Positions 53,446 through 62,152 of a stretch of DNA of 64,000 bases are shown one piece after another. The notes below the pieces were generated by a model. It saw nothing but the letters and a program-made list of their open reading frames with translations. It had not been told where the DNA came from and made no database searches. The first letter of the stretch is position 1. Each line of letters opens with the position of its first letter. The translations under genes were made by a program, and so were the position numbers. Source of the stretch: Gemmatimonadaceae bacterium (GTDB lineage Bacteria > Gemmatimonadota > Gemmatimonadetes > Gemmatimonadales > Gemmatimonadaceae); contig JANWIK010000023.1 in assembly GCA_025449955.1 (NCBI GenBank), positions 1 to 64,000 on the forward strand, written 5' to 3'.

Positions 53446-56004
53446 ATGCAACACGTATATCGGTGCCTTGCCGTCGTCGCGATCGTCGCGGTCGCGGGTG
53501 CATGCGCTGACCCGATTGCCGGGCCGGCGACACATCCGCGATCGGATCTTGCTCCCAGCTCGTCGCCCGCTCCGGGGCGGATCGTCTTTCTCGCTCCGCT
53601 TGGCGACGGTGGCGCGCCGAGTGGGGCGTCGGACGTGTCGCGACACGTGGCGGTCGCGATTTGTGCGTTAGCCGATACGGCCTGCGCGGCCGGCGCGATC
53701 GCGCGATTCGATACCGGCGCGGGTTCGTCGCGGCTGCGCGTGGCCGGCGGCGATCACGCGTCTCGTGCCGGACGCGCGTACTACGAGGCCACGTGGCGCG
53801 TGCCAAGGGTCGCGGGCGACACTGGCGCCGATGTGCGCGTCCACGTGTTGGTCGACGGCGTGGATCGCGGCCACGCGGACGCGCACGTGCGCGGCGCAGC
53901 GGAGCGCCGCCGGCGCGATCCGCCTAACGGAACGACGCTCGCGCCGGGAAGCGATCTCGACATTCGATTCTGGGTGGAGAAACCGCCCCGGCGATTCACG
54001 GTCTTGGTGGGCCCTGGCGTGCGCGGTATTCCCGGGGCGAGCGACACGCTGTGGTCATTCGGAACCAAGGTACCATATGCGTTTCTGCCGGCGCCGGGAT
54101 ACGAGAACGTGCTCGTGCGCGTGGACGGTATGCCGGCGTTGCCAGTCGGTCTGATCGAGACGGACACGGAGCACGTGCTGACGGTGACGGCGGACCGGCG
54201 CGTGGTGTTGCATAGCGCGGCCCTACCATTGTATGGGCAGGCACGCGGGCTGCTCACGGCGGCAGACCCGGTAGCGGCGTATCAGGCGTATGTGGACGCG
54301 GCCGAGGCGTACGCGGAGTCGCCGTCGCGGAGTCGCGACGAGGCGATGCACGATTTACAGGATGTCGAGTTTCTGGCGTTCGATCCGATACGCGACTCGG
54401 CGGCGTTGCGGAGGTTGGACACTGCGCTGGACGGTCAGGTGTTCGCCGTGGGGGATACGGGAGCGGGGACGCGAGCGTTAGGCACCACGACGAGCTCGAT
54501 TCGACGCGTGCGGACGTTGGACGCGGGCGCAACGGCGGACAGTGTGGAGCGGACCGTGTTTCTGTACATCAATGGTATTGCGACACCGCAGCTCGGGCCA
54601 CAAGGCGCGCTCGCCACACGATTCGAACTGGAACGAATCGTGTCCGAGGTTCCACAATTCGCGGGGCGCAGGGAGTTTGGCGTGCGGTTCTTCTACAACC
54701 GCACTTATCGTGAGCAGCGTCCAACGCAAGAGCAGCAGCGCGCCCATTGTGTTGCGCTTTTCGCTTCGCGATTCGTATTGGGAAGCCTCGGAGCCAATTC
54801 GTTCGCACCTTTTATGGCCGCGTGCGTGGCGGATCCGTCATTGCGCCGATTCTCAGACCACGACCTGCTCGAATGCGTTCGGCAGATGTTGACGATCCTT
54901 GCCAACACTGATGCCGCCGAAGCCGATGCGGTCGGTTTGGCTGCGCGCATTCAGGTGCTACGCACATCGGGCAGCCACGTGATTCTCGTGCCGCACTCAC
55001 AAGGCAATCTGATGGCGAATCAGGCGATTCATATCTTGCACTCTATAACGCATGAATTCGATCCAGTGCGTGATTCAACGTGCATTGGCCTTGTCTCGCT
55101 AGCGTCACCTACAAGCCGCCGATGGGAGCTTGGCCAACACTACATCGAGCCGATCGTCGTGCGCGGAGACCTCGTGCCGACCTTCGACAATGATTGGCCG
55201 CCCATCGATACTGATCTCTCACATCAACTTCTCGATCACCCATCGCTGGAAACTGCATTCAAGCCGACCGGCATCATCCTCCATTCAGTACTCGAGAGCT
55301 ATTTCCTGCAGCCACAATCCCGCGCGGCGATTCGAAGCGCGCTCGAAAATGTGTATCGCGCGTGCGCCGTATCAAGCGTGCTGGTTCAGCCCGCATCGCT
55401 GACGCTTACGGTCGGAGGCAACGCTCTCCTCTCGGCGTTTGCACTGAATGGATTCGGTGACACGTTAGGCGGCCGTTCGTTCGGCTGGTCCAGTACGAGC
55501 ACGGCGGTCGTCACTGCGACACCGACCGGGGCCACGACTGCAACCGTGCGCGGCGTTGCTGGAGGAGGCGCATCGATCGTCGTCGCGAATAGGGCACATC
55601 GCGCCGAAGCCGCAGTAGTGATCGCGAAAGGCGCGCCGGCCCTAGACCCTTTCTCCTTCACTTACATAGCGACGTATGCGGAGGGATTCCTGGGGGACGA
55701 TGAGCATCTCAGTGGTACTGTCGGGCGTCCTGGAGCCGTCCCGCTTCCGGCCGGCACGCTCCGACTTTCGTTCTCCCGAGACTTCGGACGCCTCGTCGCG
55801 GCGGTGAACAACACGCTCTTCACCGTCGGCACTGTAGGGTTGGATTCCGTGACACTCGGCGGCAACGCAGGGTCTACTTATCACCTTGGCTGGAACGCGG
55901 ATCATACGGGTCTCAGCGGAACGCTCGACACGCTAGTCTGGGTCTTTCACATCGGGTTCGTTCGCGCCGTCTTACCCGTCACCTTCGCTCGACAGGAAAA
56001 TTGA
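53446..56004 (+). CDS. Large lipoprotein with lipase-like core and Ig-like (BIG2) domain
   Basis: An 852-residue lipoprotein; the ATG at 53446 lies six bases after GAGGTG, and the lipobox VAGAC ends at Cys20. The first half is high in GC and of unknown type. The core (about 370-640) looks like an alpha/beta hydrolase: an LYINGI strand and oxyanion region, a PHSQGN nucleophile elbow with Ser518, and a late His (LHSVLESYF). The first Gly of the GxSxG elbow is Pro. A BIG2-like Ig domain follows (about 645-730), then a beta-rich end. The 3' half is visibly less GC-rich than the 5' half. Confidence 0.7.
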   Translation: MQHVYRCLAVVAIVAVAGACADPIAGPATHPRSDLAPSSSPAPGRIVFLAPLGDGGAPSGASDVSRHVAVAICALADTACAAGAIARFDTGAGSSRLRVAGGDHASRAGRAYYEATWRVPRVAGDTGADVRVHVLVDGVDRGHADAHVRGAAERRRRDPPNGTTLAPGSDLDIRFWVEKPPRRFTVLVGPGVRGIPGASDTLWSFGTKVPYAFLPAPGYENVLVRVDGMPALPVGLIETDTEHVLTVTADRRVVLHSAALPLYGQARGLLTAADPVAAYQAYVDAAEAYAESPSRSRDEAMHDLQDVEFLAFDPIRDSAALRRLDTALDGQVFAVGDTGAGTRALGTTTSSIRRVRTLDAGATADSVERTVFLYINGIATPQLGPQGALATRFELERIVSEVPQFAGRREFGVRFFYNRTYREQRPTQEQQRAHCVALFASRFVLGSLGANSFAPFMAACVADPSLRRFSDHDLLECVRQMLTILANTDAAEADAVGLAARIQVLRTSGSHVILVPHSQGNLMANQAIHILHSITHEFDPVRDSTCIGLVSLASPTSRRWELGQHYIEPIVVRGDLVPTFDNDWPPIDTDLSHQLLDHPSLETAFKPTGIILHSVLESYFLQPQSRAAIRSALENVYRACAVSSVLVQPASLTLTVGGNALLSAFALNGFGDTLGGRSFGWSSTSTAVVTATPTGATTATVRGVAGGGASIVVANRAHRAEAAVVIAKGAPALDPFSFTYIATYAEGFLGDDEHLSGTVGRPGAVPLPAGTLRLSFSRDFGRLVAAVNNTLFTVGTVGLDSVTLGGNAGSTYHLGWNADHTGLSGTLDTLVWVFHIGFVRAVLPVTFARQEN

Positions 56005-56444
56005 TGGCTCACCGAGCAATTCGCGTTCTACTCGTCGCAGCGAGTATCGTGTCGAGTATTGTGTCCGGCGCTTGCAAGGGCTCTCCCCGCGAGCCAGCAC
56101 TGGCGCCGCCGCACAGCGTCGCACGATACCCGCATGCCGCTGATCGGCTCATCCGTTTGGTTAGACGCCAGCTGTCGGATGTCGACCCAGTGCGTACCGA
56201 GCAAGAGGCGATTTGCGAAACCGAACGCATGGCGCTCGCGCTCGGCTACGAAGAAGCCGGTTTGCGCATTCATAGCGCCCTCGATACCGCGTACCTCACG
56301 GCTCGCGACAGCGTTGCGTTTGGAAGAGTGGAGCGAATGTTAGGCGGGCAGTCGCTCGGAACCGGCGATCACGTCTGTGATTCCTTGATCGCCGCCGCCG
56401 ACCGAGAGGATCCCATCGTCCCGATCGACTCGGCCAAACGGTAG
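56004..56444 (+). CDS. Small lipoprotein of unknown function
   Basis: A 146-residue product with a signal sequence and lipobox VSGAC at about residue 24. The rest is helical (RLIRLVRRQL, MALALGYEEAGLRIHSALD) with two further Cys. The start ATG shares its A with the stop codon of the upstream lipoprotein, so the two are translationally coupled. I recognise no family. It could be a partner or inhibitor of the lipase-like protein (inference). It is convergent with the esterase, four bases away. Confidence 0.6.
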   Translation: MAHRAIRVLLVAASIVSSIVSGACKGSPREPALAPPHSVARYPHAADRLIRLVRRQLSDVDPVRTEQEAICETERMALALGYEEAGLRIHSALDTAYLTARDSVAFGRVERMLGGQSLGTGDHVCDSLIAAADREDPIVPIDSAKR

Positions 56445-56448
56445 GTCG

Positions 56449-57153
56449 TTACGACACCGCCGCCGCGCTCCCGGCGAGCGCGGTGAGCGTCTCGTCGTCC
56501 AGACGGTGGCCGCCGGCGAACGACATCGTGCGCGCGGTAATCGACGCGCGCGCGAGCCGTTCGCTCTGCTCCGCGATCGAGGCGGCCGTCACGAGACCAT
56601 CATCGGATCCGACGACGATGATGATCTCGGGCGACGTTCCGTCCGTACGACGTGTGGTCGCCGGCGGCGACTTGAGCGTCTCGAGATCCAGATCATGCGG
56701 GATGAGTCCGCCCCACAGGATCAACCGATCGATGACGACCTGGCCTTTCGTCATCCAGCGGCATGCCGTTGCGACGCCCTGCGAGAATCCGAGCGTCACC
56801 ACGCGCGGCAACTTGCCGCCCAAGTCGCGGCGGACTTGGTCGGCGAGCGCGTCGAGATACTCGATGTAGTCATCGATCTCGCTCAACCGATCTTCGCGCG
56901 TCATCCACGATGCGCCAACGGCCGAGTGCGCGTGACTGGCGGCGACCGTGTCGAGATAGAAGCGGGAGAGCGCCTCGGGCGCGACGATCAGGCGGCGACC
57001 GTCATCCACCACCCGGAAGTGCGGCAGGAACTTGGACGCGAGCTGGCCGTAGCCGTGCAAAACGAACCACACCTCGCTCGGCCCGCGCTGCGCGTCGCCG
57101 AGCGTGTAGAAACGGGCCGTGCGGCCGACCGGGAAGTGATGCTCGCGCACCAT
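56449..57153 (-). CDS. Alpha/beta-hydrolase esterase (YpfH-like phospholipase/carboxylesterase)
   Basis: A 234-residue serine hydrolase: LHGYGQ (oxyanion loop), the GFSQG nucleophile elbow, a GSDDGLV Asp region and a late AGGHRLDD with the catalytic His. This matches the carboxylesterase/phospholipase group (AB hydrolase 2). The ATG at 57153 is chosen; a GTG at 57204 would add 17 residues of no typical content. It follows the deacetylase gene by 66 bp. Confidence 0.82.
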   Translation of the reverse strand: MVREHHFPVGRTARFYTLGDAQRGPSEVWFVLHGYGQLASKFLPHFRVVDDGRRLIVAPEALSRFYLDTVAASHAHSAVGASWMTREDRLSEIDDYIEYLDALADQVRRDLGGKLPRVVTLGFSQGVATACRWMTKGQVVIDRLILWGGLIPHDLDLETLKSPPATTRRTDGTSPEIIIVVGSDDGLVTAASIAEQSERLARASITARTMSFAGGHRLDDETLTALAGSAAAVS

Positions 57154-57219
57154 GGGCGAACAGTGCCGGCCCGGCGGTCGCCCGTCAATGGCGGACGCGA
57201 CCACTCACGATCGCCACGA

Positions 57220-58044
57220 TCATGGCAACGCGCCGAAATCGATGAGCTCGATGTCGCCGCGCTGGAGGCGGTCGCGCACCGCGGGCGACGTCAACGCCGC
57301 CAACTCGCGCTCGCGCTGCCACGTGTAGTCATCCATCGAGGCGAGGTCGGCGTCGGTGTGTCCGGGGTGCATCATGAGCTCGGTCGTGCCGGGCTCGAGC
57401 CGATCGAGCGCACGGAGGAGCTTCCGCTCGAGGTCGCGGCCGCCCTGGAGCGAGATCCCGATGAAGTGATCAGGATAGCGCATCGGCGACGCCGTTCGCC
57501 TAACGGAGGCCCAACTGAGCGCGACGAGCACGTTGGTCGCGAGGCGCGACGCGTGGAGGGGCGTCGCGTGCATCGCCTCGGCGGGCCAGCGCATCGCGTG
57601 CACGCCGGCGCGCACCGCGGCGGCGGCGATGGGCGGCCAGAGCGCGCGCAGGGCGTGCGTGTGCATGTGGCTGTCGACGTGCGTCACGGACACGCCCGCG
57701 CGCCGGACGGCGGCGATTTGCGCGTCGCACTCCGCGCCGACTTCGTCGGGGTCGATGCGGCTGGACAGTGCGCGCGCGACGAGCGCGGGAAGCGCGTAAA
57801 ACGTTCCCGTGCGCGAATCGGTGAGCGTCGGCACGCGCGCGAGCGGCCGCCCCTGTACGAGATTGATGTGCACGCCGACGCCTAACGCCGAGGCGCCGTT
57901 GCGCAGGGCGCCGATCGCGTCGTCGAAGGCCGGCATGTTGGCGAGCAGCGTGGTCGACGAGATCGCGCCGGCGTGGAAGGCTTCGAGAATCCCGCGCGTC
58001 ACGCCGCGCGTGTAGCCGAAATCGTCGGCGTTGATGATCAACCG
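57220..58044 (-). CDS. ChbG/HpnK-family deacetylase (YdjC fold)
   Basis: A 274-residue metal-dependent deacetylase of the YdjC group: an initial strand followed by NADDFG, HINLVQG, the metal-binding HVDSHMHTH and a late HPGH. Family members remove acetyl groups from N-acetylglucosamine units of chitobiose or of hopanoid glycolipids. Start unclear: a TTG at 58044, seven bases after the glycosyltransferase stop, places the typical first strand IINADDFG at the very N-terminus. ATGs at 58119 and 58182 would overlap the glycosyltransferase. It pairs with the GT2 gene upstream. Confidence 0.8.
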   Translation of the reverse strand, partial: RLIINADDFGYTRGVTRGILEAFHAGAISSTTLLANMPAFDDAIGALRNGASALGVGVHINLVQGRPLARVPTLTDSRTGTFYALPALVARALSSRIDPDEVGAECDAQIAAVRRAGVSVTHVDSHMHTHALRALWPPIAAAAVRAGVHAMRWPAEAMHATPLHASRLATNVLVALSWASVRRTASPMRYPDHFIGISLQGGRDLERKLLRALDRLEPGTTELMMHPGHTDADLASMDDYTWQRERELAALTSPAVRDRLQRGDIELIDFGALP

Positions 58045-58051
58045 GCGCGCG

Positions 58052-58822
58052 TCAGTCGTAGCGCCTCCGCCATTCGTTCGTCCGGATGCGCCCCAGGTCG
58101 CGCGCCATCTCGGCGGCATCCTTGACGAAGCGCACCGTGGTCGGCTCTTCGTCATAGCGGAAGTTGACGGCGACCTGTTCAATCGAGAGCCCGAACTTGC
58201 GCGCGATGAACAGCGCCTCGACGTCGAAGCCGAAGCGCGGAATGGTGACGCGCGGGAACACGAGCTCGGCTGCAGCGGCGGTGAATCCCTTGAGGCCGGC
58301 TTGCGTGTCCCGCACGCGCGGGATGAGGGTCCAGCGGACGAGGGCGTTGAACAACCGGCTCATCACGTGGCGCGTGTAGAGATACGAGAAGAAGGTCGGA
58401 CTCATGAGGTAGCGAGAGTCCGGCAGCACGCGACAGGCGACGGCGACATCGGCGCCGCCGCGCAACGCATCGAGAATCTTGTCGATCTCGGTCGTGGGAT
58501 AGGCGAGGTCGGCATCGGTGAACACGCGGTACGCGCCGCGCGCGACGCGCATGCCGCGCGACACCGAGTACCCCTTCCCCATGTTGCTGTCGTTGTGCAG
58601 CACGCTCACACACGGTGCTGCGTCGGCGAACGTGTCGAGTGCGCGCGCGACCTCCTCGTCGCTGTGATCGTCGACGAAGATCAGCTCCCACGAATACGGA
58701 CGCGCGCGCAGAAACTCTCGCAGCTGATCGAGCGCCGCCGGCAGTCGCGCGACGCCGTTGTACACGGGAACGATCAGCGAGAGGACCGGCGGTCGCGGCG
58801 TAAAGAAATCTTTGGGACTCAC
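58052..58822 (-). CDS. Family 2 glycosyltransferase
   Basis: A 256-residue GT-A enzyme of the dolichol-phosphate mannosyltransferase type: LSLIVPVYNG, FVDDHSDE, TDADLAYP (the metal-binding DxD) and RVRDTQAGLKGF. It has no extended C-terminal membrane domain. The frame runs to 58987, but a GTG at 58822 gives a normal N-terminus and lies after a TATATT box. It is the first gene of a unit with the deacetylase, a pairing that fits glycolipid or lipid-linked sugar modification. Confidence 0.85.
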   Translation of the reverse strand: MSPKDFFTPRPPVLSLIVPVYNGVARLPAALDQLREFLRARPYSWELIFVDDHSDEEVARALDTFADAAPCVSVLHNDSNMGKGYSVSRGMRVARGAYRVFTDADLAYPTTEIDKILDALRGGADVAVACRVLPDSRYLMSPTFFSYLYTRHVMSRLFNALVRWTLIPRVRDTQAGLKGFTAAAAELVFPRVTIPRFGFDVEALFIARKFGLSIEQVAVNFRYDEEPTTVRFVKDAAEMARDLGRIRTNEWRRRYD

Positions 58823-58862
58823 GCGTGTGCGGTTGCCGAGGAATCGCGAATGCGACGTCACC

Positions 58863-58895
58863 AATATAGTGCGCAGATGTCCAACGCAGTTGGAC
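58863..58895 (-). promoter_or_regulatory. Probable promoter and operator of the glycosyltransferase gene
   Basis: On the minus strand a TATATT box (58863-58868) is preceded by a perfect inverted repeat, GTCCAAC-GCA-GTTGGAC (58879-58895), which overlaps the expected -35 position. No good -35 hexamer is seen, so the gene may need an activator, or the repeat may bind a repressor. Confidence 0.4.
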
Positions 58896-59027
58896 GAGTC
58901 CGGCACGGCGGCATTGGTCGCGTCTGCTTCGCGCGCGACACAACGGGCGTCGACGGCGAGCACAACGTTACCGTGCACGCGACGCAACGGGGCGCGTCAG
59001 GGGGCGCGCCGCCGCACGGTGGTGTAC

Positions 59028-60611
59028 CTAACGGATCGGAATGACGCGCGCCGTCACGCCCTTGGGCACGACACGCAACGCGGCGGCGCCGGGCGCGAAC
59101 AGGTCGGCGCGCGTGCGCGGCAGCGCCACACGACCGTCGGCGTCGGGCTTGGCGAAGAGCACCTGCGCCAACCCGATGCGCCCGCTCGCGAATGCGTGCG
59201 CCGACGCCGCCATGTAGAGGCGCCACACGCGGTACGTTTGCTCGCCCACCAGCGCCGACGCGGCATCGCGCGCGTCCTCGAGCCGGCGGACCCAATGCCG
59301 GAGCGTGAGCGCGTAGTGCTCGCGCAGCGACTCGACGTCGCGCGCCTCGAGTCCGGCCTCCTCGCCGCACTGCACCGCGTCGGCCAACGGCACGAGCTCG
59401 CCGTCGGGGAACACGTACCGCTGGATGAACGCGCCCTGGTGCCACACCATGCGCGACGCGCGCGCGACCACACCCGTGCCCAACGCGTGCAGTCGGACAA
59501 TGCCGTGGTTGAGGAACAAACCGCCCGGCTTCGTTAGGCGTGCGGCGGCGCGGAAGTATCCGGGCAGCCGCGATCGTCCGACGTGCTCGAACATGCCGAC
59601 GCTCACCACCTTGTCGAACGGCACGGCGTCATCGAGGTCGCGGTAGTCGCACACGGCGACGCGGCACCGGCCGTCGAGACCGTCGGCGTGGATGCGCTCG
59701 CGGGCCACGTCGGCTTGGCGCTCGCTGAGCGTGATGCCTAACGCTTCGACGCCGTAGTTCCGCGCGGCGTGGCGAATGAGCCCTCCCCAGCCGCAGCCGA
59801 TGTCGAGCAACCGCTCACCGGGCCGCAAGCGCAGCTTCCGGCACAACAGATCGAGTTTGGCGTGCTGCGCCGCGTCGATGTCCTCGGCGCCGGTGACGAA
59901 GTACGCGCAGGAGTACACCATGTCGCGGTCCAACCAGATCGAATAGAACTCGTTGCCGACGTCGTAGTGCGACCGGACGGCCGCGCGGTCGCGCCGCCGC
60001 GAATGGCGCCGGCCCTGGCGTGAGAGTCCGGGACGTCGCTCGTGCGCCGCCTCACCCGCGCGGTCGTGCGGCAGGGCGAGCAGCGCACGCACCGCACGGG
60101 CGAGCGGCGCCGGCGATGCGAGCCGCGCGCGCACCGCTTCGCCTAACTCGACGGCCGCCTCCAGGTTGCCCTCGATCTCGATATCGCCGCGCACGTACGC
60201 CTCGCCCATGTGCAGCTCGGATGCGGTGAGGAATGCGCGGCGCAATGCGCCCGGAGATCGGATGACGAGTGTGAATGCGGGGGGCGGCGATCCTCCGGTC
60301 AGCGCGCGATCCACGACACCATCCCAATAGCGCACGGCGAACGCTCGCGTTTCCGGCCGGCCGAAGAGCGCGGTGATCGCCGCTCGCGCACGCTCGCGCT
60401 GGCGCCAATCGCGCGTGGCGATCGGTCTCGAGACGTCGTGCGTCCAAATCGGTGCATTGGGCTCGACGGACAGGGGCACGGCGCGCGGCTCGTCGAGGCG
60501 CCGGCCAACTTCTCTCGCGTGCGCCGAGCGGGCGTCGCGATGCGTTTCAACATCCCGTCCATGCTCCGCGCCGTTAGCGCGGCCCCTCCCATCACTCGAC
60601 TCCGCTTTCAT
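59028..60611 (-). CDS. cfa: Cyclopropane-fatty-acyl-phospholipid synthase
   Basis: A 527-residue SAM-dependent enzyme that adds a methylene bridge to unsaturated acyl chains of membrane lipids. The N-terminal lipid-binding part holds ELHMGEAYVRGDIEIEGN. The methyltransferase domain starts around 230 with RSHYDVGNEFYSIWLD, the SAM motif LLDIGCGWGG and the bicarbonate-site region SVGMFEHVG. The product is 100-140 residues longer than most Cfa, mostly an Arg-rich stretch in the first 65 residues and another near 180-225, so the true start may be later. It stands alone. Confidence 0.9.
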   Translation of the reverse strand: MKAESSDGRGRANGAEHGRDVETHRDARSAHAREVGRRLDEPRAVPLSVEPNAPIWTHDVSRPIATRDWRQRERARAAITALFGRPETRAFAVRYWDGVVDRALTGGSPPPAFTLVIRSPGALRRAFLTASELHMGEAYVRGDIEIEGNLEAAVELGEAVRARLASPAPLARAVRALLALPHDRAGEAAHERRPGLSRQGRRHSRRRDRAAVRSHYDVGNEFYSIWLDRDMVYSCAYFVTGAEDIDAAQHAKLDLLCRKLRLRPGERLLDIGCGWGGLIRHAARNYGVEALGITLSERQADVARERIHADGLDGRCRVAVCDYRDLDDAVPFDKVVSVGMFEHVGRSRLPGYFRAAARLTKPGGLFLNHGIVRLHALGTGVVARASRMVWHQGAFIQRYVFPDGELVPLADAVQCGEEAGLEARDVESLREHYALTLRHWVRRLEDARDAASALVGEQTYRVWRLYMAASAHAFASGRIGLAQVLFAKPDADGRVALPRTRADLFAPGAAALRVVPKGVTARVIPIR

Positions 60612-60804
60612 CGTTCTATCCTCCGCCGTCCCCTGTGCAGCGATCGACGTGCGCGCGAGGTTGCGTTGGGCACGACGCCGTCTGGCGCACGACGAACACG
60701 CTGCTTAGCTTACCCGTCCTTTCGTGGCGCCTCCGTCGTCTGCGTCAGCAGCGTGTCACACGGATCGCCACTCGTTGCACCTCGCGTTTTGCCCACCGCC
60801 TTTC

Positions 60805-61371
60805 ATGCCTCGTCGTCATCTTCACATTGCCGCCGGCCTCATCGGTCTCGCGTTGGGCGCCGCCGCTCCTGTGCGCGCGCAGTCATTGCGCGGGTCACAC
60901 CAAAGCGTCCGCCACGCGTACTCGTATGCGCAGCATCACGACCTCGACCTCTATCAGACAGCCGCGGCTGTCCGGCGCGCGGTGCGTGACGGAGCCCTCG
61001 TGCGCCTCAGGCCCAACGGGCTGTACACGCTGCATCGCGTCGCCTACCCATATGTGACTCCCACCACGCGCACCTTCGTCGAGCGCCTGGCCGGCGAATA
61101 CCATATGGCATGCGGCGCGCCACTCGCGATCACGAGTGCCGTTCGCCCGACGCGCCGGCAGCCGGCGAACAGCTCCCCATTGTCGGTGCATCCGGCGGGC
61201 ATCGCCTTGGACCTGCACCGTCCGTCCGGGGCCTGTCTCGCGTGGCTTCGACACACGCTCTTGACCCTCGAAGCGGAGCGATTGGTCGACGCGACGGAGG
61301 AACGTCATCCGGCGCATTTCCACGTGATCGTGTTCGCCGAGCCGTATCGGCGGTACCTCGCGTCACGGTAA
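60805..61371 (+). CDS. Exported DUF5715-like protein with an M15 peptidase motif
   Basis: A 188-residue protein with a signal peptide (about 1-25). The second half contains SVHPAGIALDL, which fits the SxHxxGxAxD zinc-site pattern of VanY/DdpX-type M15 peptidases, and a later HPAHFHV that supplies the final His ligand. This suggests a D-Ala-D-Ala or L-Ala-D-Glu type cell-wall peptidase; the catalytic Glu before the last His is not clear. The frame goes back to 60724, but the signal begins at the ATG at 60805. Confidence 0.72.
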   Translation: MPRRHLHIAAGLIGLALGAAAPVRAQSLRGSHQSVRHAYSYAQHHDLDLYQTAAAVRRAVRDGALVRLRPNGLYTLHRVAYPYVTPTTRTFVERLAGEYHMACGAPLAITSAVRPTRRQPANSSPLSVHPAGIALDLHRPSGACLAWLRHTLLTLEAERLVDATEERHPAHFHVIVFAEPYRRYLASR

Positions 61372-61553
61372 GTCAGCCGGCCGCGGCATACGCCGCACCC
61401 CCATCATGCCGTACCCTCCCGATCGACGCCGTGGGCGCACACAAAGAAGTGTTCGCGGGCGCCGTGTGCTCTCCCGTTGCGTCGGTCGTCCCATAAAATA
61501 GATTGGGTCCCATTCAACGGTCGTCAAGTCCCCACCCCACAGGAGCGCTGTAT

Positions 61554-62141
61554 ATGTCCCGCAAGAGCCTCGCCCCCGCGGCGCTGCTCGCCGTTTCGAC
61601 AATGCTGTCGGCATGTCACCACGCGCCACAAGCCGCGCCGGCGCCCGCCCCGGCGCCCGCACCAGCGGCGGCGCCCGCTCCGGCACCGCCGCCGGCGGAT
61701 CATAGCGCGGACAGTGCACGGGCCGCGCAAGAACGAATGGCGCAGGCACGCTCGACCATCGAAGAGCGCATCCACTTCGAGTTCGACAAGGCCGACATTC
61801 AGGCCGACGACAAGGCCGTCCTCGACGCCAAGCTTCCGATTCTGCGCGCCAATCCGAACATGCGCATCCGGATCGAAGGCAACTGCGATGATCGCGGCTC
61901 GGAGGAGTACAACCTCGCGTTGGGCCAGCGGCGCGCCGCTGCCGCGAAGCGGTATCTCACCGACTTCGGCGTCGACGCCGGTCGCATCGACATCATCTCG
62001 TACGGGCACGAGAAGCCGATGTGCACGCAGGACGCCGAGGACTGCTGGTCGCAGAACCGGCGCGATGAGTTCGTGATCATCGCCGGGGGCGACAACATCG
62101 TCTCCATGGCGGAGAGCGACAACACCTTCGCTTTGCGTTAG
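61554..62141 (+). CDS. pal: Peptidoglycan-associated lipoprotein (Pal/OmpA family)
   Basis: A 195-residue lipoprotein with lipobox MLSAC, a Pro/Ala-rich spacer (about 28-55) and a C-terminal OmpA domain: IHFEFDKADI, IRIEGNCDDRGSEEYNLALGQRRA and a YGHEKP segment, the parts that bind peptidoglycan diaminopimelate. The ATG at 61554 is used instead of one 17 codons upstream. It is monocistronic: TAAAAT lies at 61494-61499 and could be a -10 box, and a strong hairpin follows the stop. No tolB or tolA is near. Confidence 0.9.
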   Translation: MSRKSLAPAALLAVSTMLSACHHAPQAAPAPAPAPAPAAAPAPAPPPADHSADSARAAQERMAQARSTIEERIHFEFDKADIQADDKAVLDAKLPILRANPNMRIRIEGNCDDRGSEEYNLALGQRRAAAAKRYLTDFGVDAGRIDIISYGHEKPMCTQDAEDCWSQNRRDEFVIIAGGDNIVSMAESDNTFALR

Positions 62142-62152
62142 GCCTGCGTTTT

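Noticed and set aside
56506-57885. Plus-strand frame of 459 codons opposite the esterase and deacetylase genes
   Set aside because: It spans two real genes on the other strand and has no recognisable motif or ribosome binding site.
58031-60078. Further long plus-strand frames opposite the GT2 and Cfa genes
   Set aside because: Same antisense shadow effect; the motifs of the opposite strand are unambiguous.
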